From Tellurirhabdus rosea (GTDB lineage: Bacteria; Bacteroidota; Bacteroidia; Cytophagales; Spirosomataceae): DNA of 64,000 nt. The notes under the pieces are model-generated. The model saw only the letters and a list, made by a program, of their open reading frames with translations, was not told the DNA's origin and did no database searches. The stretch spans positions 3,489,501 to 3,553,500 of the forward strand of contig NZ_CP111085.1 of the NCBI RefSeq assembly GCF_026278345.1. The letters run 5' to 3'. The translations under genes were made by a program, and so were the position numbers. The stretch's first letter is position 1; every line of letters begins with the position of its first letter. Positions 16,375 to 26,086 of the stretch are shown piece by piece.

Positions 16375-17579
16375 TTAGTGATGGGTCAGCCGGTCGCGCT
16401 TGTCGATCCACTCACCCGCCTTTACCGTTGCCCCATTCTTGGTGATTTCGGTTTCGATGACGAACACGTCGAAGGGCACGTTCACCCCGTCGGCCGTCGG
16501 CTACGGCCCGCTCGTAGGTGTACTCCGACACCACGTTCCGGTTGAAGAAGCCGAAGGTCCGCTTGTCGGGCGTCGCCGTTAGGCCGATGAGGAAGGCGTC
16601 GAAGTAGTCCAATACCTGCTTCCACTCGTTGTAGATACTGCGGTGGGCTTCTTCGATAATGATAAAGTCGAAGGTCTCAATGAGCACACGCTCGTTGTAG
16701 GCCACTTCCCGCGACCTGCCCGTCGAGCGGAATTCGTTGGGGGAGGCTTCCTCCACCGATTCGTCCAGCTCCTCGCCCCGCAGGATGGAGTACATCCGCT
16801 AGATGGTCGAAATGCAGACCTGCGCCGAGGGGTCCACGAACGACTTCAACCGCTGGACTGTGTACAACTCGTTGAACTTGCGGCGGTCGTCATTAGGGGT
16901 GAATGCCTGAAACTCCTGTTCGCCGAGGTTCTTGGTATCGACCAGAAACAGGATGCGTTTGGCCTTGGCGTGCTTTTAGCAGGAGGTAGACGGTCGTGAT
17001 AGCCGTAAAGGTCTTGCCGCTGCCGGTCGCCATCTGCACCAGCGCACGCGGCCGGGCCTCGCCGAAGGACTTCTCCAGATTGGTGATGGCCGTGATCTGG
17101 CAGTCGCGCAGGCCGTCGGTATTGAGCGCCGGGAACTGGCGCAGATGCTGGCGGAGCGACGCTTTCTGCTTCATCCAGTCGCGCGGGGTTTCGGGCCGGT
17201 GGAAGGAGAACACCTCGCGGGAGCGGGGCGTCGGATCGCTGTTATCGGTAAAGTGCGTCTCCACGCCGGTCGATTCGTAGAAGAACCGGAGCGGATCACC
17301 GGCCTGCTGCCACTTCAACCGGCTGGTGGCGTAGCGGCCCGACTGCTCCTCGACGGGGGAAAGAATGGTGCCTTCGGATTTGGCTTCGATGATTCCAACG
17401 GGTTTGCGGTCCACGAAGAGGGCGTAATCGGCCGGGCCGGAGTCGGTAGGGTATTCCCGGATAGCCACGCCAAGGGCGGCACCGGGATTCAGGGTCTTCA
17501 TGTCCTGCAGCACCCAGCCGGATGCAGTGAGCATGTGGTCGATGGTCTGCCGGGCTTGGGCTTCGGGGGTAAGCGACAT
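16375..17579 (-). pseudogene. hsdR: Type I restriction enzyme subunit R (hsdR), decayed and truncated
   Basis: The start MSLTPEAQARQTIDHML (17579) and the nuclease-region text GIIEAKSEGT are followed by the Walker A motif QMATGSGKTFTA. Helicase motif II appears as IIIEEAHRS and motif III as GLTATPDKR. Three lesions are visible: one extra base near 16975 before the CACGCCAAG codons, an in-frame TAG at 16799-16801 where a Gln codon is expected, and a 5-bp tandem duplication near 16490. The reading ends after about 390 residues (KRDRLTHH), so the C-terminal half is missing. GC-rich, unlike the AT-rich cargo nearby. Confidence 0.88.
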
Positions 17580-18160
17580 AGGTAAGGATAGGAATCGAAT
17601 TGGTAATGTACAACGGAAGGACGAATAAATGAACAAGGGTTTGAGTGAACGGTAGTGCCCAATATGGACTCGAACGTTGAGCAACCGTCTTCCCAATAAA
17701 TTAGTTAAAAGAGCAATTAAGTCTGTTTTAAGCAATAAACTTAGCGGGCATATTAATTTTGCCGCGACCGATTTCGGCTAAATGTAGCCGACAGAGGTGA
17801 TTTGGAAGTTGTTGATCTTCTGGATAGTTATTTTTACAAATAAAGAATTGTTGTCTAAGATGTGGGAGGACTTTGATAACTTATATGAGAGGGTAAATCT
17901 GCCTGATGATTTACCCTACAATCTCGAAGTAGAATCCGCCTACTTCAAGATTGCAAACTTTCGAACTAAATCATACCGTGATTTTGCGCAAACCTTTCAT
18001 CTCCATTGCATAAAAGGTGAGGCGGAGTCGCTATCTGCTTATTTCATTAAAGCGTTACGTTCACGGGAAGAGGCATTTATCAGCCAACTAGAGGTGTAAG
18101 CTTCCCTGAAATTAGGACAGTGTAGGATTAGACTCATAAAGGGCTAATTTTAACTGTCAC

Positions 18161-18427
18161 ATGAAAAAGAAGACTTTCACCGAACCTCAGATCGTTGCCA
18201 TCCTCAAACAGTACGAAGGGGGACGCGAAGCAATGGATGTTTGCCGCGAATACGGCATTTCTAAAGCCACTCTGTTCAATTGGCGCAGGAAATATAGCGG
18301 CATGGAATCGACTCATCTTAAGGAGCTTAAAGCCCTACAAGATGAGAATCGGCGTCTTAAACAGATGTATGCTGAACTGAGTCTGGACTACAAATTGGCG
18401 AAGGAGATCATCGAAAAAAAGCTTTAG
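18161..18427 (+). CDS. IS3-family OrfA
   Basis: An 88-aa helix-turn-helix/leucine-zipper protein: KKTFTEPQIVAILKQYEGG, then CREYGISKATLFNWRRKY as the recognition helix and a C-terminal zipper. The stop TAG at 18425 is preceded by the slippery heptamer A-AAA-AAG (18415-18421). This permits a -1 shift into orfB and production of the OrfAB transposase, as in other IS3 elements. Confidence 0.93.
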   Translation: MKKKTFTEPQIVAILKQYEGGREAMDVCREYGISKATLFNWRRKYSGMESTHLKELKALQDENRRLKQMYAELSLDYKLAKEIIEKKL

Positions 18428-18447
18428 GGCCTTGTCAGCAGAAAGCG

Positions 18448-19245
18448 TTGGTTGAGTGGGCAGTGGAAAAAAAGGTGTCTGTAGGCAGGGCCTGCCGTGT
18501 TGTAGGCATGCATCGTTCCCGCTGGTACTATCAGAACCGGAAAAATGACCAACCGGTGATTGATAAGTTGCAGGCTTATGCTGAAGCGTACCCCACTCGT
18601 GGCTTTGATGACTATTATGGCAAAATCCGGAATGAAGGTCTGGTGTGGAATCGTAAGCGGGTATTACGAGTGTACCGGCTACTGAAACTCAAGCACCGAA
18701 GACGACATAAGCGACGACTACCTGCACGGGTTAAGAAGCCATTACAGGTACCTCAAGCAGCTAACCACTGCTGGAGCATGGACTTTGTAGCGGATGCTTT
18801 AGTTAGTAAGCGAAAGATCAGAGTGCTAACGATCATGGATGATTACAGCCGGGAGGTTCTGGCAGCTCATGCGGATTTTTCGTTGCCAGCCCAGAAAGTA
18901 GTTGATGTACTCAAAGACATTGCGTTACAACGGCCCCTTCCTAAACGAATACGCGTCGATAATGGCGCAGAGTTTATCGCTGATAAATTCACCAAGTGGT
19001 GTACTGATAATAATATCGAAATTCTATACATCCAACCCGGAAAGCCTATGCAGAACGGTTATATTGAACGGCTAAACCGTACCTTTCGGGAAGATGTGCT
19101 AGACGCTTATTTGTTCGAGTCACTCGAAGAGGTAAGGATACTATCGGACGAATGGATGGACCGGTATAACCGTTTACATCCGCACCAGTCGTTGGGTGGC
19201 TTGGCTCCAGCAACATATGCCAGGCAAACACAAACCAAAGTCTAA
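18448..19245 (+). CDS. IS3-family OrfB (DDE integrase domain)
   Basis: 265 aa from a possible TTG, but most likely made as an OrfAB fusion by -1 frameshifting at 18415-18421; the frame is open from there. The rve-type integrase core shows the first Asp in CWSMDFVADAL, the second in RIRVDNGAEF and the Glu in NGYIERLNRTFRED, with C-terminal text HPHQSLGGLAP. No disrupting stop is seen, so the element could be active. Confidence 0.93.
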   Translation: MVEWAVEKKVSVGRACRVVGMHRSRWYYQNRKNDQPVIDKLQAYAEAYPTRGFDDYYGKIRNEGLVWNRKRVLRVYRLLKLKHRRRHKRRLPARVKKPLQVPQAANHCWSMDFVADALVSKRKIRVLTIMDDYSREVLAAHADFSLPAQKVVDVLKDIALQRPLPKRIRVDNGAEFIADKFTKWCTDNNIEILYIQPGKPMQNGYIERLNRTFREDVLDAYLFESLEEVRILSDEWMDRYNRLHPHQSLGGLAPATYARQTQTKV

Positions 19246-20188
19246 AGGCTTACTGTCCGATTTCGGGGAAGGCTACAGAGGCTTGTCAAAAGGCTTCAGC
19301 CAAAAAAGTGGCCTTGCGGGAGGCCTTCTTCAAACTAGTCGAAGGGTTGAAGGAGACAGTTCGGGTCATGCTTCATTTTTCCGATCTCAAACCTGCTCTT
19401 GAGCAAACAGAAAATATGGTTGCCGAACTGAGCGGCGAGAACAAGCACTGGCCCTCCAAAACGGCAAGTAAAGACGCGGGAAAGGAGCCAGAAAGTGAAG
19501 AATACCGTACCCGGATGGACTTCCTGCAATGGTTGAAAGAAAACATTGGCTCTTTGGAAAGAGTCGAGGACCAACTGAACTTTTTCTTTTTGAACGCTGT
19601 AGGTAGCGACTCTCCTGCCAGAACCCTGTTTCTGATTGAAAACAAGCTATACTTCACTCTTACAAAGAGAGTAACCGAAATCAATAAAAGTGCCACAAAT
19701 CCATATCGTGAAATTGAAAACAGAAATTGGCGGTATGGCATTGTCATTGATCGAATCAGGACCTTTCTTGTCAAAGAAGGATGGGTGGCTCCAAGAGTCA
19801 CTAATGATCACCTGCGGAGTGTATTTCCACTCGATGTGGATAGCGATGTCCGGCAAAAGCCTTCCGCTCCAATACGGTGGTGCACGGCACCGGAGTACCT
19901 ACTGTATTTTTTGCAGCAGCTAAAGAACAATTTTATTGGCGAGCATAATCGGCCGGGACTCTACGAAATCGCTTTTGTACGCTTTGTCGATATATACGGC
20001 CAATCATTTCCCCAATCCTTGAGAGAGCGGATCAATAAAAAAGGTCTTCAACTAGAGCCGAGTGCTACAAAGGTAAAGGATAGTATCAGCGACCTGACAA
20101 AAACAATAATGGAGGTGCTGGAGGGGAGGGTATAGAAAATTGAAGAAAATTTACAGCGTCAATGCGCTAATTAACAGTAAGTTGCTGT

Positions 20189-20217
20189 GGGGGAGGTTGA
20201 CACCTCCCTCTTTTTTT
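20189..20217 (+). terminator. Terminator of the IS3-split gene
   Basis: GGGAGGT, loop TGAC-like, ACCTCCC and TCTTTTTTT: a strong intrinsic terminator 54 bp after the stop. The rest of 20218-20492 shows no gene I can support. Confidence 0.85.
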
Positions 20218-20492
20218 GCCCCCTTTTGTTAGCCAAATTTGCAGCAGCTCTGGCAGGTAAATCAGAGCCAACTATAAAAAAACAGAATTATTATAAGCTA
20301 TGAAACCAATTACGCCGCCACCCTGACCGACCCTTCCGTGCTGTAACTCGTCGGGAGACGAAGCAGCCTTAGAAGCTCCGCCTTGGGGCATCTGTCCGTT
20401 TCATGCATGGTTGGGTGCAGAAGGTACCCCTCCTGAAGTCATGCTGTTCATTATTGAAAACTCCTTAGTTAATAACCCATTGTAACCGAAAA

Positions 20493-20936
20493 ATGGTCAA
20501 GAAGTCACTCCACTTAACACGTATACTCGCCCTGACAGAGGAACTGTACGGCGAGCCGACAGGACGCCCTCGGCGATTCATCTCCAATATCAAGCTCATG
20601 GAACTGACCGGCATCAGCGCAACGCAGTTGTGGCGATACCGCAACGACCCGGAATCCTTAAGTTGGACCGAAGGATGCGTGCCTTACATCACATTTGGCG
20701 GCCGAATCTATTACGAGATTGCCGACATCGAATACCTGCTGTATATGGCTCAGCACCGGTCTCCGCAGGAGTGGTTTTTTCTTTACTACGCGGTGTTTGG
20801 AGTGGTGTTCGAATTATCGGAACGCGTTGGCCGATATCAGTATCTAAAAACACTGCACGAAAGGTTGTTCCCGTCTATTCCCTTCGCGGACACGCTGGAG
20901 TGCTGGGCGGAGAGCAACTGCTACCGGCTTGTCTAA
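20493..20936 (+). CDS. Excisionase-like helix-turn-helix protein
   Basis: A 147-aa protein. The central segment ELTGISATQLWRYRNDPESL followed by VPYITFGGRIYYEIADIEYLL has the winged-helix pattern of excisionase/MerR-like HTH_17 domains, which read helix-turn-helix, then a basic wing with the phrase GGRIYY and a DIEYLL helix. The C-terminal 50 residues are aromatic and of unknown role. In a tyrosine-integrase island such a protein is a candidate directionality factor or replication regulator, though it is encoded far (16 kb) from the integrase. Confidence 0.7.
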   Translation: MVKKSLHLTRILALTEELYGEPTGRPRRFISNIKLMELTGISATQLWRYRNDPESLSWTEGCVPYITFGGRIYYEIADIEYLLYMAQHRSPQEWFFLYYAVFGVVFELSERVGRYQYLKTLHERLFPSIPFADTLECWAESNCYRLV

Positions 20937-21326
20937 GGCTGGCCGGTTGACTTTGATTTACGTGTGTAGCGACTCATCTGGCTCTGACGGTATATTGACA
21001 TTGCTCAGAAGAGCTTCCTGTGAGAGCAGATGAAACTGTTGACCGTGGAATAGGCGAGACGTGTTCACCACTGTTTCTGCCTGAGGCATTTCGCTTCCCG
21101 CCTTAATATAGGAAAATCCAGTGCGCATGTACTACGCTGCCTGTTTTCCTATACTGGTGAATGCTTAGCAACCCCTGACGCGCCATCCCATTCGTAGTGC
21201 CTGTGTCCGTTCTGGCCAAACGGCACAACCCACTGCGAGACTTCCGCCTTTAGCCTCCTCGCCGTAATCTGTGGCTACTGGGGAGCTCCCCTCCATCACG
21301 TTTCTAACACAATCCACTTTCTCTTT
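20937..21326. other. Non-coding stretch with an inverted repeat
   Basis: No convincing gene. A perfect 10-bp inverted repeat TATAGGAAAA (21107-21116) / TTTTCCTATA (21144-21153) encloses a 27-nt loop and could be a hairpin or a nick/binding site. Base composition is mixed and there is no T-run after the hairpin. Confidence 0.45.
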
Positions 21327-21641
21327 ATGAACAACAGTAACCCTTCCCTCAGATCATACGAGGTAGGAGTAATCACGCCCAATGGCACCGGGAGGCACTC
21401 CCCTGAGCTGGCAGACGCAAGCTCCATTTTAAAGCGCCACTGGGGACTCTCGGCCTCCGCGCTCCAACGTCTGCGTAAACAGCAGCACCTGCCGAATCCC
21501 TTCCGGGCAACCGACTGGGAGGAATTGATAACCGACAAGGGTGACAACCCTAAGCCCGCCAGCAGGCAATCCGACGAATGGCCCGAAGCAGACAAACAGC
21601 CAGCCGTAGTTGCTGCCATCTCCCATTCAACTGTTCCGTGA
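21327..21641 (+). CDS. Hypothetical protein
   Basis: A 104-aa product not matched to any family by eye. It is hydrophilic, with a helical centre (SSILKRHWGLSASALQRLRKQ) that may be a DNA-binding helix-turn-helix, and a Pro/Asp-rich tail. The ATG follows an AT-rich leader, and the direction agrees with the replication-type genes downstream. Small size and lack of known family keep confidence moderate. Confidence 0.5.
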   Translation: MNNSNPSLRSYEVGVITPNGTGRHSPELADASSILKRHWGLSASALQRLRKQQHLPNPFRATDWEELITDKGDNPKPASRQSDEWPEADKQPAVVAAISHSTVP

Positions 21642-21679
21642 TCAGATCAACTAATTTACAAACCCCAAATTGCTTTTTA

Positions 21680-22052
21680 ATGAAAGCCTTAAGTACACGT
21701 TTTGTTCTCTCCGACCCAGCTCTTTCAACCGATGAGCTACACTGCCCGTGCGAAACCATGAAACTGGACGTGCCAGCGGGAAGCTAGCTGGCTGCCCTTC
21801 AGTTCCATGCCCTCAATCAGATCATGGGTAAGGCCTGTCCATTCCAGTGCTCCCTGTGCGGACCGGCCTTCCCGTGGACGGCTGAGGAAAGAGAAGAGGA
21901 CTCTGATGATGAAGCCCGGTTCTATCTGGCCGATCCGGTCCACGATCCTCCAGCTTGAGGAAGAGTACCTTCGCAAGCAGGAGAAGGAAAGAAACCATGA
22001 GGCGTACTTGGAGTACCTGCGTGAAGAGTACTCCGAATGCTGGATGGATTAA
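21680..22052 (+). other. Small, possibly frameshifted cysteine-containing reading frames
   Basis: From ATG 21680 a frame runs through an in-frame TAG (21785-21787) to 21958 and contains CPCET and the CPFQCSLCG motif (zinc-finger-like). A second frame ending at 22052 encodes a highly charged tail (LQLEEEYLRKQEKERNHEA). Together they could be one decayed small zinc-finger protein or two short genes; the sequence does not decide. Confidence 0.35.
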
Positions 22053-22325
22053 TCGCACGTCTTAAGGCCTTACCCTTGTAAGCGTCGTGAACTCAGGATA
22101 CCCGACACCCTTCACCGGAGGCGGTCTTCATCAATCCGGGTAACACCGTTCACTCTTAAACAAGCCACTTTATGATTCCATTACGAATCATCAGCCGCGG
22201 GCCACCCACCCACGAGCCGATGGATGGCGATAGCCTTACCTGAAAAGTCCTGCCACACGCTTTGCGATGAGGGCACAGAACGCACGTCTTTCTCAAAGAC
22301 TCATTACAAAACTTTTATTCCTTTC

Positions 22326-24332
22326 ATGAGCCCAGCTCAAACTTCCGCCCCTGCGGAGCTCCCAAATACACCGGCCTCTGCCCGGTTCTCCCTCTTTACT
22401 GGCCCAGACCAGCCCGCCGCGTCCCTCTCCTTGGAGGAGATCATTTACCGCATCCGAGGCGGAATCTACCATGATGCCATCGCAAGCCTTCGCCGGAGGC
22501 CGCTCCCGGCGAACGACCTCGATTCGGCATCGCCGCAACTTCCGGCCTTCGCCGTATCACGACGCTATGAATCCAGTAGCGAACTTCGGAACATGGCCGT
22601 CTACACTGGCTTTCTTCTGCTGGACCTGCCCCTAAGTTCTCATCCGGCTGAAGGGGAGCGTATACGCCATAGCGTTAACGAGCAGCCGGAGACAGTCGCC
22701 AGTTTTCAAAGCGCCTGCGGACAGTATCTGCAGGTAATCCTGTGGACGAACTCTCCGCAATCAGCGCACAAGGAACGGTACCGTGCCGCCTGTGATTGGT
22801 TGCTACGTCTGACGGACGTTGAACCGGGCCGGGAGGCAGATGACCCCAAGCGCCGGTGTGTGCTCTCCGCTGACCCTGCCGCGCACTTCAACCCTGCCGC
22901 CGTGCCTCTTGCCCCCCAAGCGGCACGCGTCTTCACCGACCATTTTGGGATTACCTCCAACAAGGAGGCTGCAAAAGATGCAAACGCTACAAAACCGGCT
23001 GAGAAGGAAGTCAACAACCGGGAAACCACGCCCTGCATACCGGATTGGGTCTATGAGGAATTACCCCCCTTTCTGAAAGAGCTCTGCGCTCCCTTTGATC
23101 CGGGCCGGGAGCGGGATGTGGTGCTCATTTCCGCCCTGCTGGTTGTCAGTGCCTGTCTGGAAGTAAAGGCTGAATTTCGGGGAAGTACCCACTGGCCCAA
23201 CCTGATGGGTATGGTCTTAGCTCCTCCCGCGTCAGGTAAAGGCCGGTTGGCCCAAAGCCGAAGGCTGGCCGAAGGGTTTCATGGGCAACGTCTGGAGGTG
23301 TATAAGCAGCAGAAAGCCGACTACCAGCGAGCCTTGAGACGGCACAAAAAAGCCGAACAGGAGGGCGACTGGGATGCAGAAGTTGACCTGCCTCAGAAAC
23401 CCCAAATGCGCAAATTCCTCATCCCCGGCGACAGCACCAGTGCGTCACTCCAAGAAGATCTGTTGCCGGGTGAGTCCCACCTGATTCACGAATCGGAGAC
23501 CGATACACTGGGCAAGGCATTCAAGGCCGGAAACGGTAACTACTCGGCAGAACTGCGTAAGGCCTTTCATCATGAAGCTATTTCTGTCGCCCGCAAAACT
23601 GACGCCTATGCGAAGGAAATCGTCAATCCGCGCCTTTCCGTTGCCTTAGCCGGAACACCGGATCAACTCTTCGGCCTCATCAAGGCCACCGAAGACGGCC
23701 TGTTCAGCCGGTTTATCTTCTACTACTTCGACGAGGCGCAAGAGTATCAGGACGCTGTTCCTGCAGGTGCTCAGTCGGTTAATGCCGAACAGCACTTTGA
23801 TCTCTTCGCTCAAAAGCTGGAGGCATTGGCCCAGCGCATCGCCGAGGCGCCTACCACGTTTGACATGACCGCAGAGCAGTACGAGCGGTACAACCGACGC
23901 TTCAAGACGTTAACCAAGCGGGCCCAGCTCATGGATAAAGGGGCAGACGGAGTCATTCGGCGCTTCGGAGTGATTGTATACCGAATCATGATGATTCTCA
24001 CTACGCTGCGGATGGCCGAGCAGGAAATCACCGACTGTCGCCTCGTCAGTAACGACGTGGACTACCGGGTTGCCGAGGGCTTGACCGATGTGCTGCTGGA
24101 GCATACCCTGACGGTTTTTAACCGGCTTCCCAAAACAGGCGCTCGGGTGAATAAAGCGTTACTCCGGTTCTTCGATAGCCTGCCCAGCGGATCGGTATCT
24201 CGTAAAGAAGCGGTCGACATCGGCATGCAAATACTCCCCGTTGCAGTACGAAGCATTGGTGCTTACCTACAGAGCCTAGTAGATATGGGTCTGCTTCAGA
24301 AAACCAGACATGGCCACTATGAAAAAACATAG
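22326..24332 (+). CDS. BT4734/VirE N-terminal plus DUF3987 primase-helicase-like protein
   Basis: Large protein (668 aa from 22326; an in-frame ATG at 22224 would add 34 residues of low quality). The N-terminal third resembles the BT4734-like domain (degenerate primase fold: YTGFLLLDLP, then QVILWTNSPQ). The C-terminal two thirds match DUF3987: an ATP-binding loop APPASGKGRLAQ, the RKTDAYAKEIVNPRLSVALAG segment and ATEDGLFSRFIFYYF. Such proteins serve replication of Bacteroidota mobile elements. The next gene starts about 120 bp later and is polymerase-like, which strengthens a replication role. A TGCAAA 9-bp-spaced repeat lies within the gene at 22970. Confidence 0.85.
   Translation: MSPAQTSAPAELPNTPASARFSLFTGPDQPAASLSLEEIIYRIRGGIYHDAIASLRRRPLPANDLDSASPQLPAFAVSRRYESSSELRNMAVYTGFLLLDLPLSSHPAEGERIRHSVNEQPETVASFQSACGQYLQVILWTNSPQSAHKERYRAACDWLLRLTDVEPGREADDPKRRCVLSADPAAHFNPAAVPLAPQAARVFTDHFGITSNKEAAKDANATKPAEKEVNNRETTPCIPDWVYEELPPFLKELCAPFDPGRERDVVLISALLVVSACLEVKAEFRGSTHWPNLMGMVLAPPASGKGRLAQSRRLAEGFHGQRLEVYKQQKADYQRALRRHKKAEQEGDWDAEVDLPQKPQMRKFLIPGDSTSASLQEDLLPGESHLIHESETDTLGKAFKAGNGNYSAELRKAFHHEAISVARKTDAYAKEIVNPRLSVALAGTPDQLFGLIKATEDGLFSRFIFYYFDEAQEYQDAVPAGAQSVNAEQHFDLFAQKLEALAQRIAEAPTTFDMTAEQYERYNRRFKTLTKRAQLMDKGADGVIRRFGVIVYRIMMILTTLRMAEQEITDCRLVSNDVDYRVAEGLTDVLLEHTLTVFNRLPKTGARVNKALLRFFDSLPSGSVSRKEAVDIGMQILPVAVRSIGAYLQSLVDMGLLQKTRHGHYEKT
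22970..22996 (+). repeat. TGCAAA nonamer repeats, set 1
   Basis: TGCAAAAGA, TGCAAACGC and TACAAAACC in tandem 9-bp steps, inside the DUF3987 gene. Same unit as 24933-24968 and, inverted, 26100-26131. Confidence 0.5.
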
Positions 24333-24451
24333 GCTGGCCCCGGCGCACCACCGTCCTTTTGGGTGGTGCCCACCGGCTGGGTATATACCCTCTTTCCGGC
24401 GTCAAAACTGGTCCGCGGATAAAAAAACCCTCTGACCACCTCCCAATCAAA

Positions 24452-26086
24452 ATGAAGCTTCAAGCTACCAAAACCTCACCGTCATCACCGTCGGCGTCAT
24501 CATCAGCATCATTTGCGGATTTGCCTCCGGTAGGCTGCATGCGTCCCCAGAACCTGTGCTGGACGACTGTCAGGCAGGAGTATAAAGCCCTTCTTGAGCA
24601 GAAGCCTACTCTGCTGCAGCAGGAGCCGTTTAAATGTCTCAAAGGCTTTAGACCAAGATTGGATAATCTGAAACTGCTGTTGAACTTCATTGTCCAAGGA
24701 GCGATGCAGGACGATTGCAAGCAACTCGACGGATATCCACTGGTACGTCTTCATTCGCCAACACTGAAGTCTTGTATTCACGATTACCAGAAGTATGTTA
24801 CGTACCTCCAAATGATGGGAGTTATCTACGTCACGGCCGGATACCAATCGGGCAAGTACTCGAAGGGCTATACCTTCCGGGAAGCATACCGCACGACGTT
24901 TGTCCCCGACTTGATTACGGATCGAAAGGTATTGCAAAGGTTGCAAACTCTGCAAAGGCTGCAAAACCGGGAGGCTGAGGAGGTCTACCCCCACCTCTGT
25001 CGGTGGTTTGAGGGTGGGCTGGAGATAAATTGCCGGAATGCGACCGAGCACCTCAACCACTTACTAGAGGGGAGGTTACAGCACTGCTCCACTTCAGCCC
25101 AAGCCCAGAGCCTGAAGATAGGCTACGCAGGGCAGCACCTGTTAATCGCTCAGATTGCCGGTAATTACCCCCGATTGTACGTGGATGGGGCCGGTAACCG
25201 GTTCTATAGTCCATTGACCAACCTGAAGAAGGACCTGCGGCATTTTGTCACGTTTCGGGGGCAGTCACTAGCCTGTGTGGACGTCAGTTGCTGCCAGCCC
25301 TTCTTGATTGCCCGTCTGCTGGAGCCTTCGTTTTACACCACTTCTTCGCAAACTTCATCGGCAACCAATGACCGTATTCATCTGGATGATCTACCGCTGC
25401 ATGTTCAGGAAAGGGTAGTCCCACTTATTCCAGCTATACTTCAAAGATTAGGGGGTATAAGCAGTTGTAATAAGCCTGAGGGAATTGATAATGAATACAG
25501 TACTAAAAGTTTTCCATTATTTCAGTGGTTATCTAACTCTACTCCCCCCAATACTCCTCCTATATGTGCGGGTTTTTCCGATGCGGTTGATCTTTCGTCT
25601 GTCGGGCAGGAAGTGGCGCAGTTCCGGCAGCAGGTCAGCTCCGGCCAGTTTTACGAGCATTACCAAAGCATCATTGAAACACTGGGAGTGCAGTGTCCTG
25701 CGGACCGTGATAGCCTGAAAGAGTCGGTGTACTCAGCGATTTATTCGAAGAACGACGGCAACAGTGAGGCGGTGGAGCAAAAACGAAGAGTGTTCAAAGC
25801 AGCCTTCCCGGCCATCTTCGAGCTCATGAGTTTGCTCAAGTCCAATGGCCATGCCACGCTTTCAGTTCTGCTGCAAAGCATAGAGGCACAGATCGTGTTG
25901 AACCGCATCGGTGGACGCATCAGCCGGGAGAGGCCGGACCAACCGCTGTTTTCCATACACGATTCCTTATGCGTGCCGGTAGGCCACGAAGCATACTTGC
26001 AGAGGGTGATGGTGGAGGAACTGGAGCGGGCGGTGGGGCTCAAGCCCAGCGTGAAGGTGGAGGTGTGGGGAGGTGGAGTGCCCTGA
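24452..26086 (+). CDS. Divergent family A DNA polymerase-like protein (palm only)
   Basis: A 544-aa protein with no obvious annotation. The C-terminal half has the order of family A palm motifs. Motif A-like text LACVDVSCCQPFLIARLLE carries Asp about residue 277. A Lys/Arg-rich helix follows (KESVYSAIYSKND, AVEQKRRVFKAAFP). Then comes LLQSIEAQIVLNRIGG, like the QGxAADI helix, and finally motif C-like FSIHDSLCVPVGHEAY, whose His-Asp pair corresponds to VHDE. The last lines (VMVEELERAVGLKPSVKVEVW) also mimic the PolA C-terminus. No exonuclease domain is seen. The start at 24452 (MKLQATKTS) follows an AT-rich leader. It forms a unit with the DUF3987 gene. The polymerase call is inference from motif order. 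Confidence 0.6.
   Translation: MKLQATKTSPSSPSASSSASFADLPPVGCMRPQNLCWTTVRQEYKALLEQKPTLLQQEPFKCLKGFRPRLDNLKLLLNFIVQGAMQDDCKQLDGYPLVRLHSPTLKSCIHDYQKYVTYLQMMGVIYVTAGYQSGKYSKGYTFREAYRTTFVPDLITDRKVLQRLQTLQRLQNREAEEVYPHLCRWFEGGLEINCRNATEHLNHLLEGRLQHCSTSAQAQSLKIGYAGQHLLIAQIAGNYPRLYVDGAGNRFYSPLTNLKKDLRHFVTFRGQSLACVDVSCCQPFLIARLLEPSFYTTSSQTSSATNDRIHLDDLPLHVQERVVPLIPAILQRLGGISSCNKPEGIDNEYSTKSFPLFQWLSNSTPPNTPPICAGFSDAVDLSSVGQEVAQFRQQVSSGQFYEHYQSIIETLGVQCPADRDSLKESVYSAIYSKNDGNSEAVEQKRRVFKAAFPAIFELMSLLKSNGHATLSVLLQSIEAQIVLNRIGGRISRERPDQPLFSIHDSLCVPVGHEAYLQRVMVEELERAVGLKPSVKVEVWGGGVP
24933..24968 (+). repeat. TGCAAA nonamer repeats, set 2
   Basis: Four perfect 9-bp steps: TGCAAAGGT, TGCAAACTC, TGCAAAGGC, TGCAAAACC, encoding the protein repeat LQRLQTLQRLQ within the polymerase-like gene. 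Its 15-nt core TGCAAACTCTGCAAA is found exactly inverted at 26108-26122. Confidence 0.7.

Larger units (their letters stand above)
18095..19277 (+). mobile_element. IS3-family insertion sequence, complete
   Basis: 1183 bp. The ends TGTAAGCTTCCCTGAAAT and, inverted, TGTAGCCTTCCCCGAAAT match at 15 of 18 positions, and both begin with TG. The 4-bp target duplication GAGG lies at 18091-18094 and 19278-19281. It carries overlapping orfA and orfB with a frameshift signal. Confidence 0.92.
17860..20135 (+). pseudogene. Unknown 362-aa gene split by an IS3 element
   Basis: Excising IS3 (18095-19277) and one copy of the GAGG target duplication joins 17860-18094 to 19282-20135 in frame: the junction reads ISQLEACQKASAKKVALRE. 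The reconstituted protein is soluble and mostly helical, with a charged linker near residues 135-150 and a C-terminal part rich in aromatic residues. I do not recognise the family. Some similarity in style to RteC-like regulators of Bacteroidota mobile elements is possible but unproven. The downstream piece alone could start at a GTG at 19308, so a truncated product is conceivable. A terminator follows at 20189. Confidence 0.75.

Noticed and set aside
24933-24968. Possible CRISPR-like direct repeats
   Set aside because: Units are 9 bp in direct tandem without spacers, and no cas gene is present.
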